Positions 17,148-25,635 of a stretch of DNA of 64,000 nucleotides are shown one piece after another. The DNA is from Spiribacter halobius (GTDB lineage: Bacteria > Pseudomonadota > Gammaproteobacteria > Nitrococcales > Nitrococcaceae), in contig NZ_CP086615.1 in assembly GCF_020883455.1 (NCBI RefSeq), positions 3,402,501 to 3,466,500 on the forward strand. Direction: 5' to 3'. Numbering within the stretch: the stretch's first letter is position 1; each line of letters opens with the position of its first letter. The notes under the pieces were generated by a model, which worked only from the letters and a program-made list of their open reading frames with translations, did not search any database and was not told the DNA's origin. A program made the translations under genes and the position numbers.

Positions 17148-18101
17148 TCACGGCCCCCGCCCGTGCGGCGCCTCCAGGTCCAGCACCGGCCCCGCGGGGA
17201 TGATCCGCGTGGGGTTGATCATGGGGTGGCTGGTGTAATAGTGGCGCTTGATGTGGTCGATGCTCACCGTCTCTGCCACGCCCGGCACCTGGTAGAGCTC
17301 GCGCAGGTAGCCGGCGAGGTGCGGGTAGTCGGCGATGCGGCGCAGGTTGCACTTGAAGTGGCCGACGTAGACGGCGTCGAAGCGCACCAGCGTGGTGAAC
17401 AGCCGCCAGTCCGCCTCGGTGATGCGGTCACCGGCCAGGTAGCGCTGGCGCCCGAGACGCTCGTCGAGGCTGTCCAAGCAGTCGAACAGCTGCGTCACCG
17501 CCTCCTCGTAGGCATCCTGGGCAGTGGCGAAGCCTGCCTTGTAGACGCCGTTGTTGACGCGGTCGTAGACGTCGGCGTTGATGGCATCGATGGTCTCGCG
17601 CAGATCGGCCGGATAGTAGTCACGGCTCGCGTCGCCCCACTCGTCGAAGGCGCTGTTGAGCATGCGCACCAGATCCGCGGACTCGTTGTTGACGATGGTG
17701 CCCCGCTCCCGGTCCCACAGCGCCGGCACGGTCACCCGCCCGGTGTAGTCGGGCCGGGCCCTGACGTAGACCTGGTGCAGATACTCGCAGCCGTTGACGT
17801 GATCCTCGGTGGCCCCCGGATAGGACGCATCGAAGTGCCAGCCGTACTCGCCCATGTACGGATGCACCACGGAAACGCTGATGACATCCTCCAGCCCTTT
17901 CAGCTTGCGCAGGATCAGCGCCCGGTGCGCCCATGGGCAGGCGAGCGAGACATACAGGTGATACCGCCCCTTCTCCGGCGGAAACTTTCCACCCGGCTCG
18001 ATCCAGTCCCGAAACACGGTCTTCGGACGCTCGAACCGCCCGCCGGTGCTCTCGGTGTCATACCACTGGTTGTGCCAGGTGCCGTTTATCAAAAGACCCA
18101 T
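17148..18101 (-). CDS. yqjG: Glutathionyl-hydroquinone reductase (Xi-class GST)
   Basis: A 317-residue enzyme reducing glutathionyl-hydroquinones with glutathione. Catalytic Cys55 sits in YVSLACPWAHRALILRKLKG, with the family's N-terminal WIEPGGKFPPEKGRYHLY and VPALWDRERGTIVNNESADL (glutathione site). The C-terminal helical GST domain starts near residue 170. Length matches the E. coli YqjG/EcfG family. It ends just before ribA on the same strand, so the two are likely co-transcribed. Confidence 0.93.
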   Translation of the reverse strand: MGLLINGTWHNQWYDTESTGGRFERPKTVFRDWIEPGGKFPPEKGRYHLYVSLACPWAHRALILRKLKGLEDVISVSVVHPYMGEYGWHFDASYPGATEDHVNGCEYLHQVYVRARPDYTGRVTVPALWDRERGTIVNNESADLVRMLNSAFDEWGDASRDYYPADLRETIDAINADVYDRVNNGVYKAGFATAQDAYEEAVTQLFDCLDSLDERLGRQRYLAGDRITEADWRLFTTLVRFDAVYVGHFKCNLRRIADYPHLAGYLRELYQVPGVAETVSIDHIKRHYYTSHPMINPTRIIPAGPVLDLEAPHGRGP

Positions 18102-18135
18102 TGCGCCTCCCCTTGGTCGGCGAGCTCAATCGAGG

Positions 18136-18214
18136 AGTTCAAAGTCCAAAGTTCAAAGACTCCCTCCGCGCGCGGCGGAGTCGTAACCTCGCTTTGAACC
18201 TTGAACTTAGAACT
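18136..18214. repeat. GTTCAAAG-type inverted repeat with GC hairpin
   Basis: GTTCAAAG (from 18151) and CTTTGAAC (18192-18199) flank the hairpin GACTCC..CCGC/GCGG..GGAGTC. Similar GTTCAAAG reiterations occur at 47455-47488. It lies between wrbA and the reductase gene and may end transcription of wrbA, although no T-run follows. Confidence 0.5.
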
Positions 18215-18244
18215 GACAACGATCGCAACGAAGCCCGCCCGCCT

Positions 18245-18847
18245 TCAGCCGGCGAGCTTCGTTGCGATCTCCGCCACATGCCTCCCCTGGTACCGCGCAA
18301 TGGCGAGCTCGTTTTCGCTCGGCTGGCGGCTGCCGTCGGGGCCGGCGAGGGTGGTGGCGCCGTAGGGGGTGCCGCCGGTGATCTCGTCCATGTTGGCGAG
18401 CTCCTGGCAGGCGTAGGGCACGCCCACGATCACCATGCCGTGGTGCATGAGCGTGGTGTGGATGGAGGTCAGGGTCGTCTCCTGGCCGCCGTGCTGGGTG
18501 GCGGTGCTGGTGAAGGCGCTGCCCACCTTGCCCACCAGCTTGCCCTGGGCCCAGAGGCCGCCGGTCTGGTCGAGGAAGTTGCGCAGCTGCCCGGCCATGT
18601 TGCCGAAGCGGGTGGGCGTGCCGAAGATCACGGCGTCGTAGTCGGCGAGCTCGTCGGGGCTCGCCACCGGGGCCTGCTGGTCGAGCTTGGCGCCGGCCTG
18701 GCGGGCGACGTCCTCGGGCATGGTGTCGGGAACGCGCTTGACGACGACCTCCGCGCCGGGCACCTGCCGGGCGCCCTCGGCGATGGCGTCCGCCAGCGTC
18801 TCGATGTGGCCGTACATGCTGTAGTAGAGAACGAGAATTCGGCTCAT
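18245..18847 (-). CDS. wrbA: NAD(P)H:quinone oxidoreductase WrbA
   Basis: Flavodoxin-like FMN enzyme (200 aa, family about 199) that reduces quinones by two electrons, guarding against semiquinone stress. FMN-binding loop [19 protein letters not shown] at the N-terminus, [20 protein letters not shown] in the middle and [19 protein letters not shown] near residue 115 are diagnostic. The start (MSRILVLYY, 18847) follows GGGAG with a 7-base gap. It is divergent from a LysR gene with a palindrome-rich 131-base gap, so control by that regulator is likely. Confidence 0.95.
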   Translation of the reverse strand: MSRILVLYYSMYGHIETLADAIAEGARQVPGAEVVVKRVPDTMPEDVARQAGAKLDQQAPVASPDELADYDAVIFGTPTRFGNMAGQLRNFLDQTGGLWAQGKLVGKVGSAFTSTATQHGGQETTLTSIHTTLMHHGMVIVGVPYACQELANMDEITGGTPYGATTLAGPDGSRQPSENELAIARYQGRHVAEIATKLAG

Positions 18848-18921
18848 GGCGGGTCTCCCTTTGGGTTCGCGGACAACACGCAGACTAGGACCGCCGGCAG
18901 AAAGAAACAATCCCGATTAAA

Positions 18922-18950
18922 GGCAACTTATTGTTGCCGTATCGGATACG
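18922..18950. promoter_or_regulatory. Two palindromes in the wrbA-LysR intergenic region
   Basis: GGCAAC (18922-18927) with GTTGCC (18933-18938), and directly after it CGTATC-G-GATACG (18938-18950), lie 29 bases before the LysR start in the shared divergent promoter region. LysR proteins usually bind dyads in such gaps; binding here is inferred. Confidence 0.5.
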
Positions 18951-18978
18951 ATAGTCGCGGGTTCGGGAGAGGCCTGCC

Positions 18979-19893
18979 ATGGACCGTCTCGAGAGCATCG
19001 ACGCCTTTCTGCAGGTGGCCGAGCACGGCAGCTTCACCGCCGCTGCAGAACGGCTGGGGGTGACGAAGTCGCGGGTGAGCAAGCAGGTGCAGGCGCTGGA
19101 GCGCCGCCTTGGCACGCGGCTGCTCCACCGCACCACCCGGCGGCTGACTCTCACCGAGGCCGGCGCCCGCTACTACGAGCGCTGCGCCCCGCTGCTCGAG
19201 GCCCTGGCGGAGGCGGAGCGCACCGTGGGCGACCTGCACGCCCTGCCCCAGGGCACCCTGCGGGTGAACGCGCCGGTCTCCTTCGGGCTGCAGCACCTCG
19301 GCCCGGTGCTGCCGGAGTTCCTGGCCCGCTACCCCTCGCTCAGCGTGGACATCACCCTCAATGACCGCTTCGTGGACCTAGTGCACGAGGGCTACGACGC
19401 CGCCGTGCGCATCGGCCAGCTGCAGGAGTCGAGCCTGATGGCCCGGCCCATCGCCCGTTGCGACGTCTGGCTGTGCGGTGCGCCTGCGTACCTGGCCCGG
19501 TATGGCCACCCGCGCCGGGTCGGCGAGCTCGCCGGGCACAACGCCCTCAGCTACAGCTACTCGCCGCTGGGGGACTACTGGCCGATCACCGACCCCGACG
19601 GCGGCGCGCATCGCGTGCCGGTGAGCGGCAACCTGCGCGCCAACAACGGCGAGCTGCTGCTCGCAGCCGCCGAGCAGGGGACGGGCCTGGTGATGCTGCC
19701 GGACTTCATCGCCGCGGAGAGCGTGGCCGCCGGGCGCCTGCAGCGCCTGCTGCCCGACCACGAGATCGCCCCGCTCAGCCTCAGCGCCGTCTACCCCTAC
19801 ACCCCCCGGGTGCCCGCCAAGGTGCGCGCGTTCGTGGACTTCCTCGTGGCCCGCTTCGGCGAGCGGCCGTGGCGGCTTACGCACCCCGATTGA
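18979..19893 (+). CDS. LysR family transcriptional regulator
   Basis: A 304-residue LysR regulator. The N-terminal winged helix-turn-helix (residues 1-60: FLQVAEHGSFTAAAERLGVT and SRVSKQVQALERRLGTRLL) is followed by a periplasmic-binding-protein-like effector domain. The pattern GTLRVNAPVSFGLQHLGPVL and FVDLVHEGYDAAVRIG places it in the AaeR/DsdC-like group that often controls adjacent oxidoreductase or efflux genes. The divergent wrbA gene is the obvious candidate target. The inducer is unknown. Confidence 0.92.
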   Translation: MDRLESIDAFLQVAEHGSFTAAAERLGVTKSRVSKQVQALERRLGTRLLHRTTRRLTLTEAGARYYERCAPLLEALAEAERTVGDLHALPQGTLRVNAPVSFGLQHLGPVLPEFLARYPSLSVDITLNDRFVDLVHEGYDAAVRIGQLQESSLMARPIARCDVWLCGAPAYLARYGHPRRVGELAGHNALSYSYSPLGDYWPITDPDGGAHRVPVSGNLRANNGELLLAAAEQGTGLVMLPDFIAAESVAAGRLQRLLPDHEIAPLSLSAVYPYTPRVPAKVRAFVDFLVARFGERPWRLTHPD

Positions 19894-19945
19894 CATCGAG
19901 CGACGAAACCTTCCAGGTGCGCGCGATGGCGTGCGGTGGTCCGAA

Positions 19946-20758
19946 CTATCCGCCCTGCCACGGCTCGCCGGGCAGCCGGCTGATCAGCGCCTCAGACACA
20001 CTCTTCGCCATGGCGTCCAGGTTCCAGGTGCGGCCGCGGGCGAGCAACGGCCCGATATCGGCGACGAATCGGCGATCGCGCAGCTTCGCAGCGAGGTTCG
20101 CTTCGAATCCCGCCCGGCTCACGGTCTGACCGCCGTGCCCCATGTAGGCCCCGAAGCACTCGACGATTCGCTCCGGCGAGGCTTCGCCATCGGCTAGCGC
20201 GGTGGCCAGGTCGAACAGATCACGACCCTTGCGGCGCTGGTATAGCGCCCGCAGCTTCGTACCCAGCAGCTCGTCAAGCGCGTAGCTGCGTATCTCGCAG
20301 GCTCCCGCGAACCATCGAGAGGATACGCGGAACGGCACTGCCACAATCCCGTGGACCGTGAAGTGCTCCCGCGTATTGATCTCAACCTTGAGTTTCAGCC
20401 TGAGTGGTGTCGGGTCCTCGGACGCGAACCGGTACTCGAACGTGACACGGCCCTCGCTCTGTTTATAGCGAGGTGGGCTGAGCCATGGGTCGAGCACCTC
20501 GTGAAGCGCGCCCATGATCGGCCCGGCGGGCGCCGCCTGGACCTGCACCAGATCGATGTCCTCCGAGTAGCGCGCCGGGGGACGAATGAAGAGCTTGTAG
20601 AGCGCGGTGCCGCCCCGGAATGCCAGGGAACGACGGAGCACAGGGTGGGAGAAGATAGCCACCAGCGCCCTGCTGATGACCAGATCCTGTTCCACCTGGT
20701 GATTCTCAACCCACGGCGCCTCGCTACGCCATTCCGTGATGTAGTCCAGCGGGATCAA
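19946..20758 (-). CDS. abiEii: AbiEii/AbiGii nucleotidyltransferase-like toxin
   Basis: Toxin of a type IV AbiE toxin-antitoxin/abortive infection system (270 aa). The nucleotidyltransferase core is visible as LAFRGGTALYKLF (about residues 45-57) and RYSEDIDLVQVQ, with the Asp-x-Asp metal motif, then LDELLGTKLRALYQRRKGRDLFDL in the second half. Family proteins are proposed to transfer a nucleotide to a cellular target and cause stasis. Its ATG overlaps the antitoxin's stop by 4 bases, the usual abiE arrangement. Confidence 0.92.
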   Translation of the reverse strand: MIPLDYITEWRSEAPWVENHQVEQDLVISRALVAIFSHPVLRRSLAFRGGTALYKLFIRPPARYSEDIDLVQVQAAPAGPIMGALHEVLDPWLSPPRYKQSEGRVTFEYRFASEDPTPLRLKLKVEINTREHFTVHGIVAVPFRVSSRWFAGACEIRSYALDELLGTKLRALYQRRKGRDLFDLATALADGEASPERIVECFGAYMGHGGQTVSRAGFEANLAAKLRDRRFVADIGPLLARGRTWNLDAMAKSVSEALISRLPGEPWQGG

Positions 20759-21558
20759 GACTCCGGTTCCACTTCCATATTAATCACCAGTTTCCAGCGG
20801 CGGTGCCGAGGCGCAGACGGCGCCTCGGCACCTGGCGCCAGCAGCGTGTAGTCACGCGCATTCGACACAACGAAGCGGCACAGTGGCTGCGCGGCCTCAT
20901 CCGCTCCCCCCAGCTCCAGCAGATAGCCAAGGCGCTGTGCCCATGGCAGCGGCGCGGTTTCGGCCGCCTTGACCAGCAGCTCGGCATCGATCTCTTCTGC
21001 AAGCTCGGAAATGGTCATCGCGACCTGATCAAGCCCGCCGGCACGACCGGGATAGCCGGCAAGGTCGATGGCCGTCGCCTCCGGTGTCGACACCGCTATC
21101 GGGCCCCGTGGCGTGTTGAAAAGGCGAGTCGGTACGTCCCTCAAGCGCTTGCGCGCAAAAAAGGCGACGCGAACCGCGCCGCATTCAACCGGGCGCCGGT
21201 TGCTCTCAAGGAACACCTGGAATTCCTGCGGACGGTGGTGCGCCGCGCCGTAGTATTGCGCCGCACTCAGCAACCCAACGTAGTACCGCCGGCCTTCGCG
21301 CTCCATCAGCGCCGGGATGAATTGTTCCGCCGGTAGACAGCCGAGCCTGCGGTACTCGGGCGGGATGATCACGTAGAAGCCCCGGGCGGGCGAGGCGATG
21401 CCGTTCTTGGCGGCCAGCCGCCTGAGTGCGTTGCGGGCCGCTGGCGCAGACACCCCGAGCGCCTGTCGCAGCTGAGGAACCGTGAAATGGTACTGGCCGC
21501 GCTCAGCCAGGGCGTTGACGTAGTCAGCCAGATTACGATGGCGAGAATCCGATTCCAC
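20755..21558 (-). CDS. abiEi: AbiEi-type antitoxin/autorepressor
   Basis: Antitoxin partner of AbiEii (267 aa). An N-terminal winged helix (LADYVNALAERGQYHFTVP, LRQALGVSAPAARNALRRLA) is followed by the AbiEi C-terminal domain (ARGFYVIIPPEYR, VGLLSAAQYYGAAHHRPQEF, VSTPEATAIDLAGYPGRAGG). AbiEi proteins bind inverted repeats in their promoter and repress the operon. The start is the GTG at 21558-21556 (VESDSRHRN); it has no ribosome-binding site and lies inside one arm of a large inverted repeat. Upstream in-frame ATGs are far away and the sequence between looks non-coding. Confidence 0.9.
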   Translation of the reverse strand: MESDSRHRNLADYVNALAERGQYHFTVPQLRQALGVSAPAARNALRRLAAKNGIASPARGFYVIIPPEYRRLGCLPAEQFIPALMEREGRRYYVGLLSAAQYYGAAHHRPQEFQVFLESNRRPVECGAVRVAFFARKRLRDVPTRLFNTPRGPIAVSTPEATAIDLAGYPGRAGGLDQVAMTISELAEEIDAELLVKAAETAPLPWAQRLGYLLELGGADEAAQPLCRFVVSNARDYTLLAPGAEAPSAPRHRRWKLVINMEVEPES

Positions 21559-21604
21559 TGGCGCAGCGTAACGTCGTTCGTTACTCTGCGCCAGTAGAAT
21601 CGGA
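21548..21604. promoter_or_regulatory. 26-bp-arm inverted repeat at the abiE promoter (probable AbiEi operator)
   Basis: Left arm 21548-21573 and right arm 21579-21604 are inverted copies of 26 bases with two mismatches, separated by TCGTT. Core words are ACTGGCGCAGCGTAACG and CGTTACTCTGCGCCAGT. Studied AbiE systems use long inverted repeats bound by AbiEi for negative autoregulation. Here the left arm covers the antitoxin's GTG start. Confidence 0.8.
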
Positions 21605-21625
21605 CCCTGGATGCAAGCAGACCGC

Positions 21626-22912
21626 CTAACGCGGCGCGCGACGATCGCGTTCCGGGCGTGAGAATGCCGCCCCGGCGGCCTGGGCCATGCCCTTGAGCAA
21701 CTCCCATTCGGCGCGCACCAGCCGCAGGCTGGCGTGCCAGGCATCGCGCTCGGGGCCGGGCTCCGGGCCGGAGGCATCCAGGCGCTGGTAGACCGCCAGG
21801 GCCTGATCGGCGCAGGCCTCGAGGTCGTAGGCCGCCGCGGTGTCGGCGATGGCGGCGCGATAGCGCTCCCGGGCCTCGCCGTCGAGGGCCAGAAGCTCGG
21901 TCAGCGCCGCCGCAAAGGCGGCCTCGTCCTGCTCGCGCAGCAGGCGGCCGTTCTCACCGTCCCGCACCACCTCGCGGGCGCCGGGGGCGTCCAGCGCCAC
22001 CACCGGCAGTCCGGCGGCCATGGCCTCGGCCAGCACCATGCCCTGGGTCTCGGTGAGCGAGGCGAAGGCGAAGACGTCCATGGCGTGATAGGCATCCGCC
22101 AGCTCCGGCATCACCCGCTTGCCGGCGAGGTGCAGGCGCTCGCCCACCCCGGCGGCGCGGAAGGCGCCGCGGATCTCCGGCTCCGCCGGACCGGCGCCCA
22201 CCACGAGGCAGTGCACGTCGGGCTGCTGCGCGGCGACGGCAGCCATGGCGCGGGCCAGGAAGCCGAGATTCTTCTCCGCCGCGAGGCGGCCGACGTGGCC
22301 GATGACGCGGGCGCCCTCGGGAACGCCCAGCTGGCGACGGAATCCGGTGCCGTCGCCGCTCGCGAACTGCTCGCGCACCACACCGGTGGGCACCACGTCC
22401 ACAGGGGTGGTTACCCCGCGCCGGTGCAGGGTCTCGGCGACGCTCTCGCTCGGCGCGAACACCTGGTCGCAGAGATTCGCGTAGCTCGTGGAGAGCTTGA
22501 TCACGAACCGCTTCAGCGCCGGCGAGTCCCCGGGGACGTAATGGGTGTACTGCTCGTACATGGTGTGGTGGGTGAACACCAGCGGGCAGTCGCGGTGGGA
22601 GGCGACGCGGATGGCGGTCGCCCCCATCAGGAACGGGTGGTGGGAATGAACGATGTCCGGCCGGAAGTCGTCCAGGGCATCGTCCAGATAGCCCGGGACC
22701 GGCAGCACCACGGAGAAGTCGCTGCCGTTGAAGTTCTGGATCGCAGGGATGCGAACGACGTCCGTCTCGTCGTCGGGGATACCCGGGAACTCGGGGGCGA
22801 CGACGAGCACCTTGTGCCCCCGGGCCCGGTAGGCGCGGCTGAAGGCGTCCACCGAGCGCGCCACCCCGCCCACGTGCGGGGTGTAGGTGTTGGTCATCAT
22901 GACGATGTTCAA
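21626..22912 (-). CDS. Glycosyltransferase family 4 (GT-B)
   Basis: Retaining GT-B glycosyltransferase of 428 aa. The N-terminal domain begins NIVMMTNTYTPHVGGVARSV; the C-terminal donor domain shows GHVGRLAAEKNLGFLARAM, HCLVVGAGPAEPEI and the EX7E-type segment FASLTETQGMVLAEAMAAGLPVVA. PDIVHSHHPFLMGATAIRVA and VFTHHTMYEQYTHYVPG resemble diacylglycerol glucosyltransferases and related enzymes. No membrane segment. The start TTG at 22912 has GGGAG 6 bases upstream and overlaps the previous gene's stop by 4 bases, so it is translationally coupled to the glycosidase-like protein. Acceptor and product are unknown. Confidence 0.9.
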   Translation of the reverse strand: MNIVMMTNTYTPHVGGVARSVDAFSRAYRARGHKVLVVAPEFPGIPDDETDVVRIPAIQNFNGSDFSVVLPVPGYLDDALDDFRPDIVHSHHPFLMGATAIRVASHRDCPLVFTHHTMYEQYTHYVPGDSPALKRFVIKLSTSYANLCDQVFAPSESVAETLHRRGVTTPVDVVPTGVVREQFASGDGTGFRRQLGVPEGARVIGHVGRLAAEKNLGFLARAMAAVAAQQPDVHCLVVGAGPAEPEIRGAFRAAGVGERLHLAGKRVMPELADAYHAMDVFAFASLTETQGMVLAEAMAAGLPVVALDAPGAREVVRDGENGRLLREQDEAAFAAALTELLALDGEARERYRAAIADTAAAYDLEACADQALAVYQRLDASGPEPGPERDAWHASLRLVRAEWELLKGMAQAAGAAFSRPERDRRAPR

Positions 22913-25161
22913 TGCTCGCTCCCGGGCAGGGTCACGCTGCCCGCCTCCGGCCCGGCCGTCACCGGCGTGCGCCCGGCGGGGGCTACCACCACGGCCTCCG
23001 GCGGCCGCCGCCACTCCGCCTCCCAGGCGACGGTGGTGCCGCCCCCGGCGCTCGGGGTGAGGGTGACACGCACGCTGCCGAAGGGGGTGGGCGCCGGCCC
23101 GAAGGCCATCGGCTCGCCGCTCGCCAGCCAGCGCGGCGGCACGCCGCCGGCCAGCACCAGCTGCTCGCCCTCCTCCCGCAGAAAGGCATTACGCATGATA
23201 AGCACCCACTCGGCCGCCGCCCAGACGTGCTGGCCATCGCCCATGCAGCCGCCGCCGGTGCGGGGGTGGATCGCCTCCGGCCACTGCCCGGTGGGGCTGG
23301 CCAGGCGTGCCACCGCGTCCATGAGCTCGAAGCAGCGGTCGTCCCCGGCCCGCATCAGCACCTGCGCCATGTGCAGTGTCAGGTAGGCGTTGACGCCGGA
23401 GTGGATCATGTCCTGGAAGAACCCGCCGTGCACCCGGCAGCGCTCCAGCAGGTACTCCACGGTGCCGAGCAGACGCGGGTCGTCGGCGGCGGTGCGCTGC
23501 AGCGGATAGCCCACGGCCAGCGAGCCCACCGCGCCGGCATCCAGGCGCCGGTAGGGCGAGGCCGGCATGGCGGCGCGGCCGAGGCGGCGCTCGTCGTTCT
23601 CCAGGGCCCGGCGCAGGCAGCGCTGCAGATCGTCCGCCTCGGCACGCATCCAGCGGGCATCCTCGCCGCGCCCGGCGGCTTCCATCACGTCCGCCGCCGT
23701 GCGCAGCCCGCCCTCGGCCCAGAAATCGTCCCAGTAGTAGTAGTCGTTCGGCCCCAGATGCTCGGCGCTGAAGCCCGCCGGCAGCAGCCCCGCGTGGGGG
23801 GCGCTGGTGTCGCTGTCGGTACGCTTGCGCGCCACCCAGTGGGCACCGCGGCGGATGGCGCGCAGCCAGGTCTCATCCAGCGCCTCGCCGGTGAGCTCGG
23901 TGAAGCGCGCGGCGATCCACAGCGCCTGGCCGTTGGAATCCCACTCGCCCTCCTGGCTGTGGAAATAGCCCGTGGCGCGCGTCTGGCGCTCGGGGAAGCG
24001 CAGCAGCGCGCGGCGGGCGGGCGTGGTCAGGCCGGCGGCGAGCAGGGCGTGGATAATGAAGGCGGCATCCCGGAACCAGAAGCGCTTGTACGTGTACGGC
24101 CCGGGATAGACGTCCGCCACCGAGTGCAGCACCAGCGTGCGCATAGCGGCGTCGTAGAGGAAGCGATAGCCGGCATCCGGGACCTCCAGCGCGGCGGTGC
24201 CCGCAAGCGCCTCGCCCCAGCTCCCGGCGGCATCCGCCGGCAGCGGCTCCGCCTCCGGCCCGGGCAGCGGCACCCGTACCCGCAGCCGACGCTCGCCACC
24301 GGCAGAGATCCGGAACAGCGCCGCGCCGGTGACGAGCCCCGTCTCGCAGTCCTCGCCACCGGCGCCGTCGGGCTCGTGCAGGTGGATGGCGACGTCGCCG
24401 TGCTCGTAGTCGGAGGCATAGTGGGCCTCCGGTGTCTCCTCGAAGCGCACGGCCCGGTGCCCGTCCACCTCCCAGACGTCGCCCGTCCGCCGCAGGCGGT
24501 GGATGAAGGCAATCCCCTCGGGGTTGTAGGGCCGCAGCGCCACGGCCAGCATCGCCGGGTGCGGCGCGCTCGCGCGGTAGTCGATGACGAGCTCGCTCCC
24601 GTTGCCCTCGCTGACGACGCGGGCGCGCTGCTGGAGCTCGATACCGTCCCGGCTGCTGCGGGAGACCACCGCCACCCCGTCGTCCGTCTCCAGCCACTGC
24701 TGCGAATCCGACGTCCGCGACGGGTACAGCGGCTCGCCGTCGTCCGGCAGCACCCAGCCGTCCAGGGACCAGCCGTCATACCAGGGGGTCACCAGCCCCC
24801 GCGGGTCGACGATGGGCAGCTCGGTGCAGTCGGGCCGCCCGACGGCGGTCCAGTTGCGGTGGGTGAGGTTCACATGGGTGATGCTGAACGCCCGCGGGAG
24901 GAAGGCCTCGCTGTGGGGGTCGAACTGCTGCTCGATCCAGTAGGGCCAGACCCAGTCGAGGTTGTGCTGGATTACCCGGGTGTTGATGAGCCCCCGGGCG
25001 TGGAACACCATCCCGGCCCGCAGCAGCTCGATGGGCTCCGCCACCTCGGAGGGCTGGCCGAACCGCCGCAGCCGGGCCATCAGGGCCAGCGGATCCAGAA
25101 ACCCGTGGGACCGCGCCGCGCGGCGCAACAACCACTTCCAGGGCAGCCACTTCAGGGGCAC
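22909..25161 (-). CDS. Six-hairpin glycosidase-like protein (amylo-alpha-1,6-glucosidase related)
   Basis: Cytoplasmic protein of 750 aa without signal peptide. The second half has (alpha/alpha)6-barrel features of glycogen-debranching and glucoamylase-type enzymes: YPGPYTYKRFWFRDAAFIIH, GEWDSNGQALWIAARFTEL, YYYWDDFWAEGGLRTAADVM and GQWPEAIHPRTGGGCMGDGQ. RDA, DSNGQ and the EAIHPRTGGG region are likely active-site segments. The first half is beta-rich and not recognised. GTG 25161 is chosen because AGGAGG lies 5 bases upstream; a longer ATG frame reaches into a repeat. Its stop overlaps the glycosyltransferase start. A joint role in making or trimming a glucan or glycoside is inferred. Confidence 0.8.
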   Translation of the reverse strand: MPLKWLPWKWLLRRAARSHGFLDPLALMARLRRFGQPSEVAEPIELLRAGMVFHARGLINTRVIQHNLDWVWPYWIEQQFDPHSEAFLPRAFSITHVNLTHRNWTAVGRPDCTELPIVDPRGLVTPWYDGWSLDGWVLPDDGEPLYPSRTSDSQQWLETDDGVAVVSRSSRDGIELQQRARVVSEGNGSELVIDYRASAPHPAMLAVALRPYNPEGIAFIHRLRRTGDVWEVDGHRAVRFEETPEAHYASDYEHGDVAIHLHEPDGAGGEDCETGLVTGAALFRISAGGERRLRVRVPLPGPEAEPLPADAAGSWGEALAGTAALEVPDAGYRFLYDAAMRTLVLHSVADVYPGPYTYKRFWFRDAAFIIHALLAAGLTTPARRALLRFPERQTRATGYFHSQEGEWDSNGQALWIAARFTELTGEALDETWLRAIRRGAHWVARKRTDSDTSAPHAGLLPAGFSAEHLGPNDYYYWDDFWAEGGLRTAADVMEAAGRGEDARWMRAEADDLQRCLRRALENDERRLGRAAMPASPYRRLDAGAVGSLAVGYPLQRTAADDPRLLGTVEYLLERCRVHGGFFQDMIHSGVNAYLTLHMAQVLMRAGDDRCFELMDAVARLASPTGQWPEAIHPRTGGGCMGDGQHVWAAAEWVLIMRNAFLREEGEQLVLAGGVPPRWLASGEPMAFGPAPTPFGSVRVTLTPSAGGGTTVAWEAEWRRPPEAVVVAPAGRTPVTAGPEAGSVTLPGSEH

Positions 25162-25211
25162 TGACACCTCCTCAATTGATCTATTTCGCACGGGAGGCGC
25201 TTCGACGGGGA

Positions 25212-25319
25212 GACCGAAGGCGGTGGGTCGGCGCGGGACACGGCGTGAATACATCCATGTAGCCTCCACTGCGGCATCCATGCCGCAGAGGGTCCCGCGC
25301 CGACCCACCGCCTCCGGTC
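25212..25319 (-). repeat. Large palindromic element, copy D (reverse orientation)
   Basis: Arms 25212-25239 and 25292-25319 pair over 28 bases with one mismatch (GGTGGGTCGGCGCGGGAC and complement). An inner hairpin CTGCGGCAT/ATGCCGCAG lies at 25269-25288. Read on the minus strand, the spacer GGATGTATTCAC matches copies A and B although stem sequences differ completely. Confidence 0.87.
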
Positions 25320-25477
25320 AACCATGTATCCAACGCCCAACGCGCGTTTCGACGGTTGCCTGATTCCAATTTGCCGAGAACAAGCCGGCGACACCCGATA
25401 TCTGGCCAACGGGTCCCACCGTGGCCGAAGCCTTCCTGCACCACCTGTCGGCGCGGCGGAGGGGTACGGCGCGGGCA

Positions 25478-25587
25478 GTGCGAGTCGGGGTGGGAGCGAG
25501 CGGGACCGTAGGCGAGAGGGACCTCGCCTACGAGCTTACAGGGATGTATTCACAGCGTGTCCCGCTCGCTCCCACCCCGACTCGCAC
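25478..25587 (+). repeat. Large palindromic element, copy B
   Basis: A perfect 29-bp outer stem: GTGCGAGTCGGGGTGGGAGC onward (25478-25506) with 25559-25587. Inner hairpin CGTAGGCGAG/CTCGCCTACG is identical to copy A, as is most of the spacer (GAGCTTACAGGGATGTATTC), while the outer stem is unrelated in sequence to that of copy A. Confidence 0.9.
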
Positions 25588-25635
25588 CGGGCACGGCCAA
25601 CAAACCACGCTCGGCGCCGCGGCCCCGATCTCCCC

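Larger units (their letters stand above)
25162..25635. other. 474-base gap holding two large palindromic elements
   Basis: No gene is supported. The gap contains copies D (25212-25319) and B (25478-25587) of the palindromic element family in opposite orientation, about 160 bases apart. The remainder shows no recognisable feature. Confidence 0.7.
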
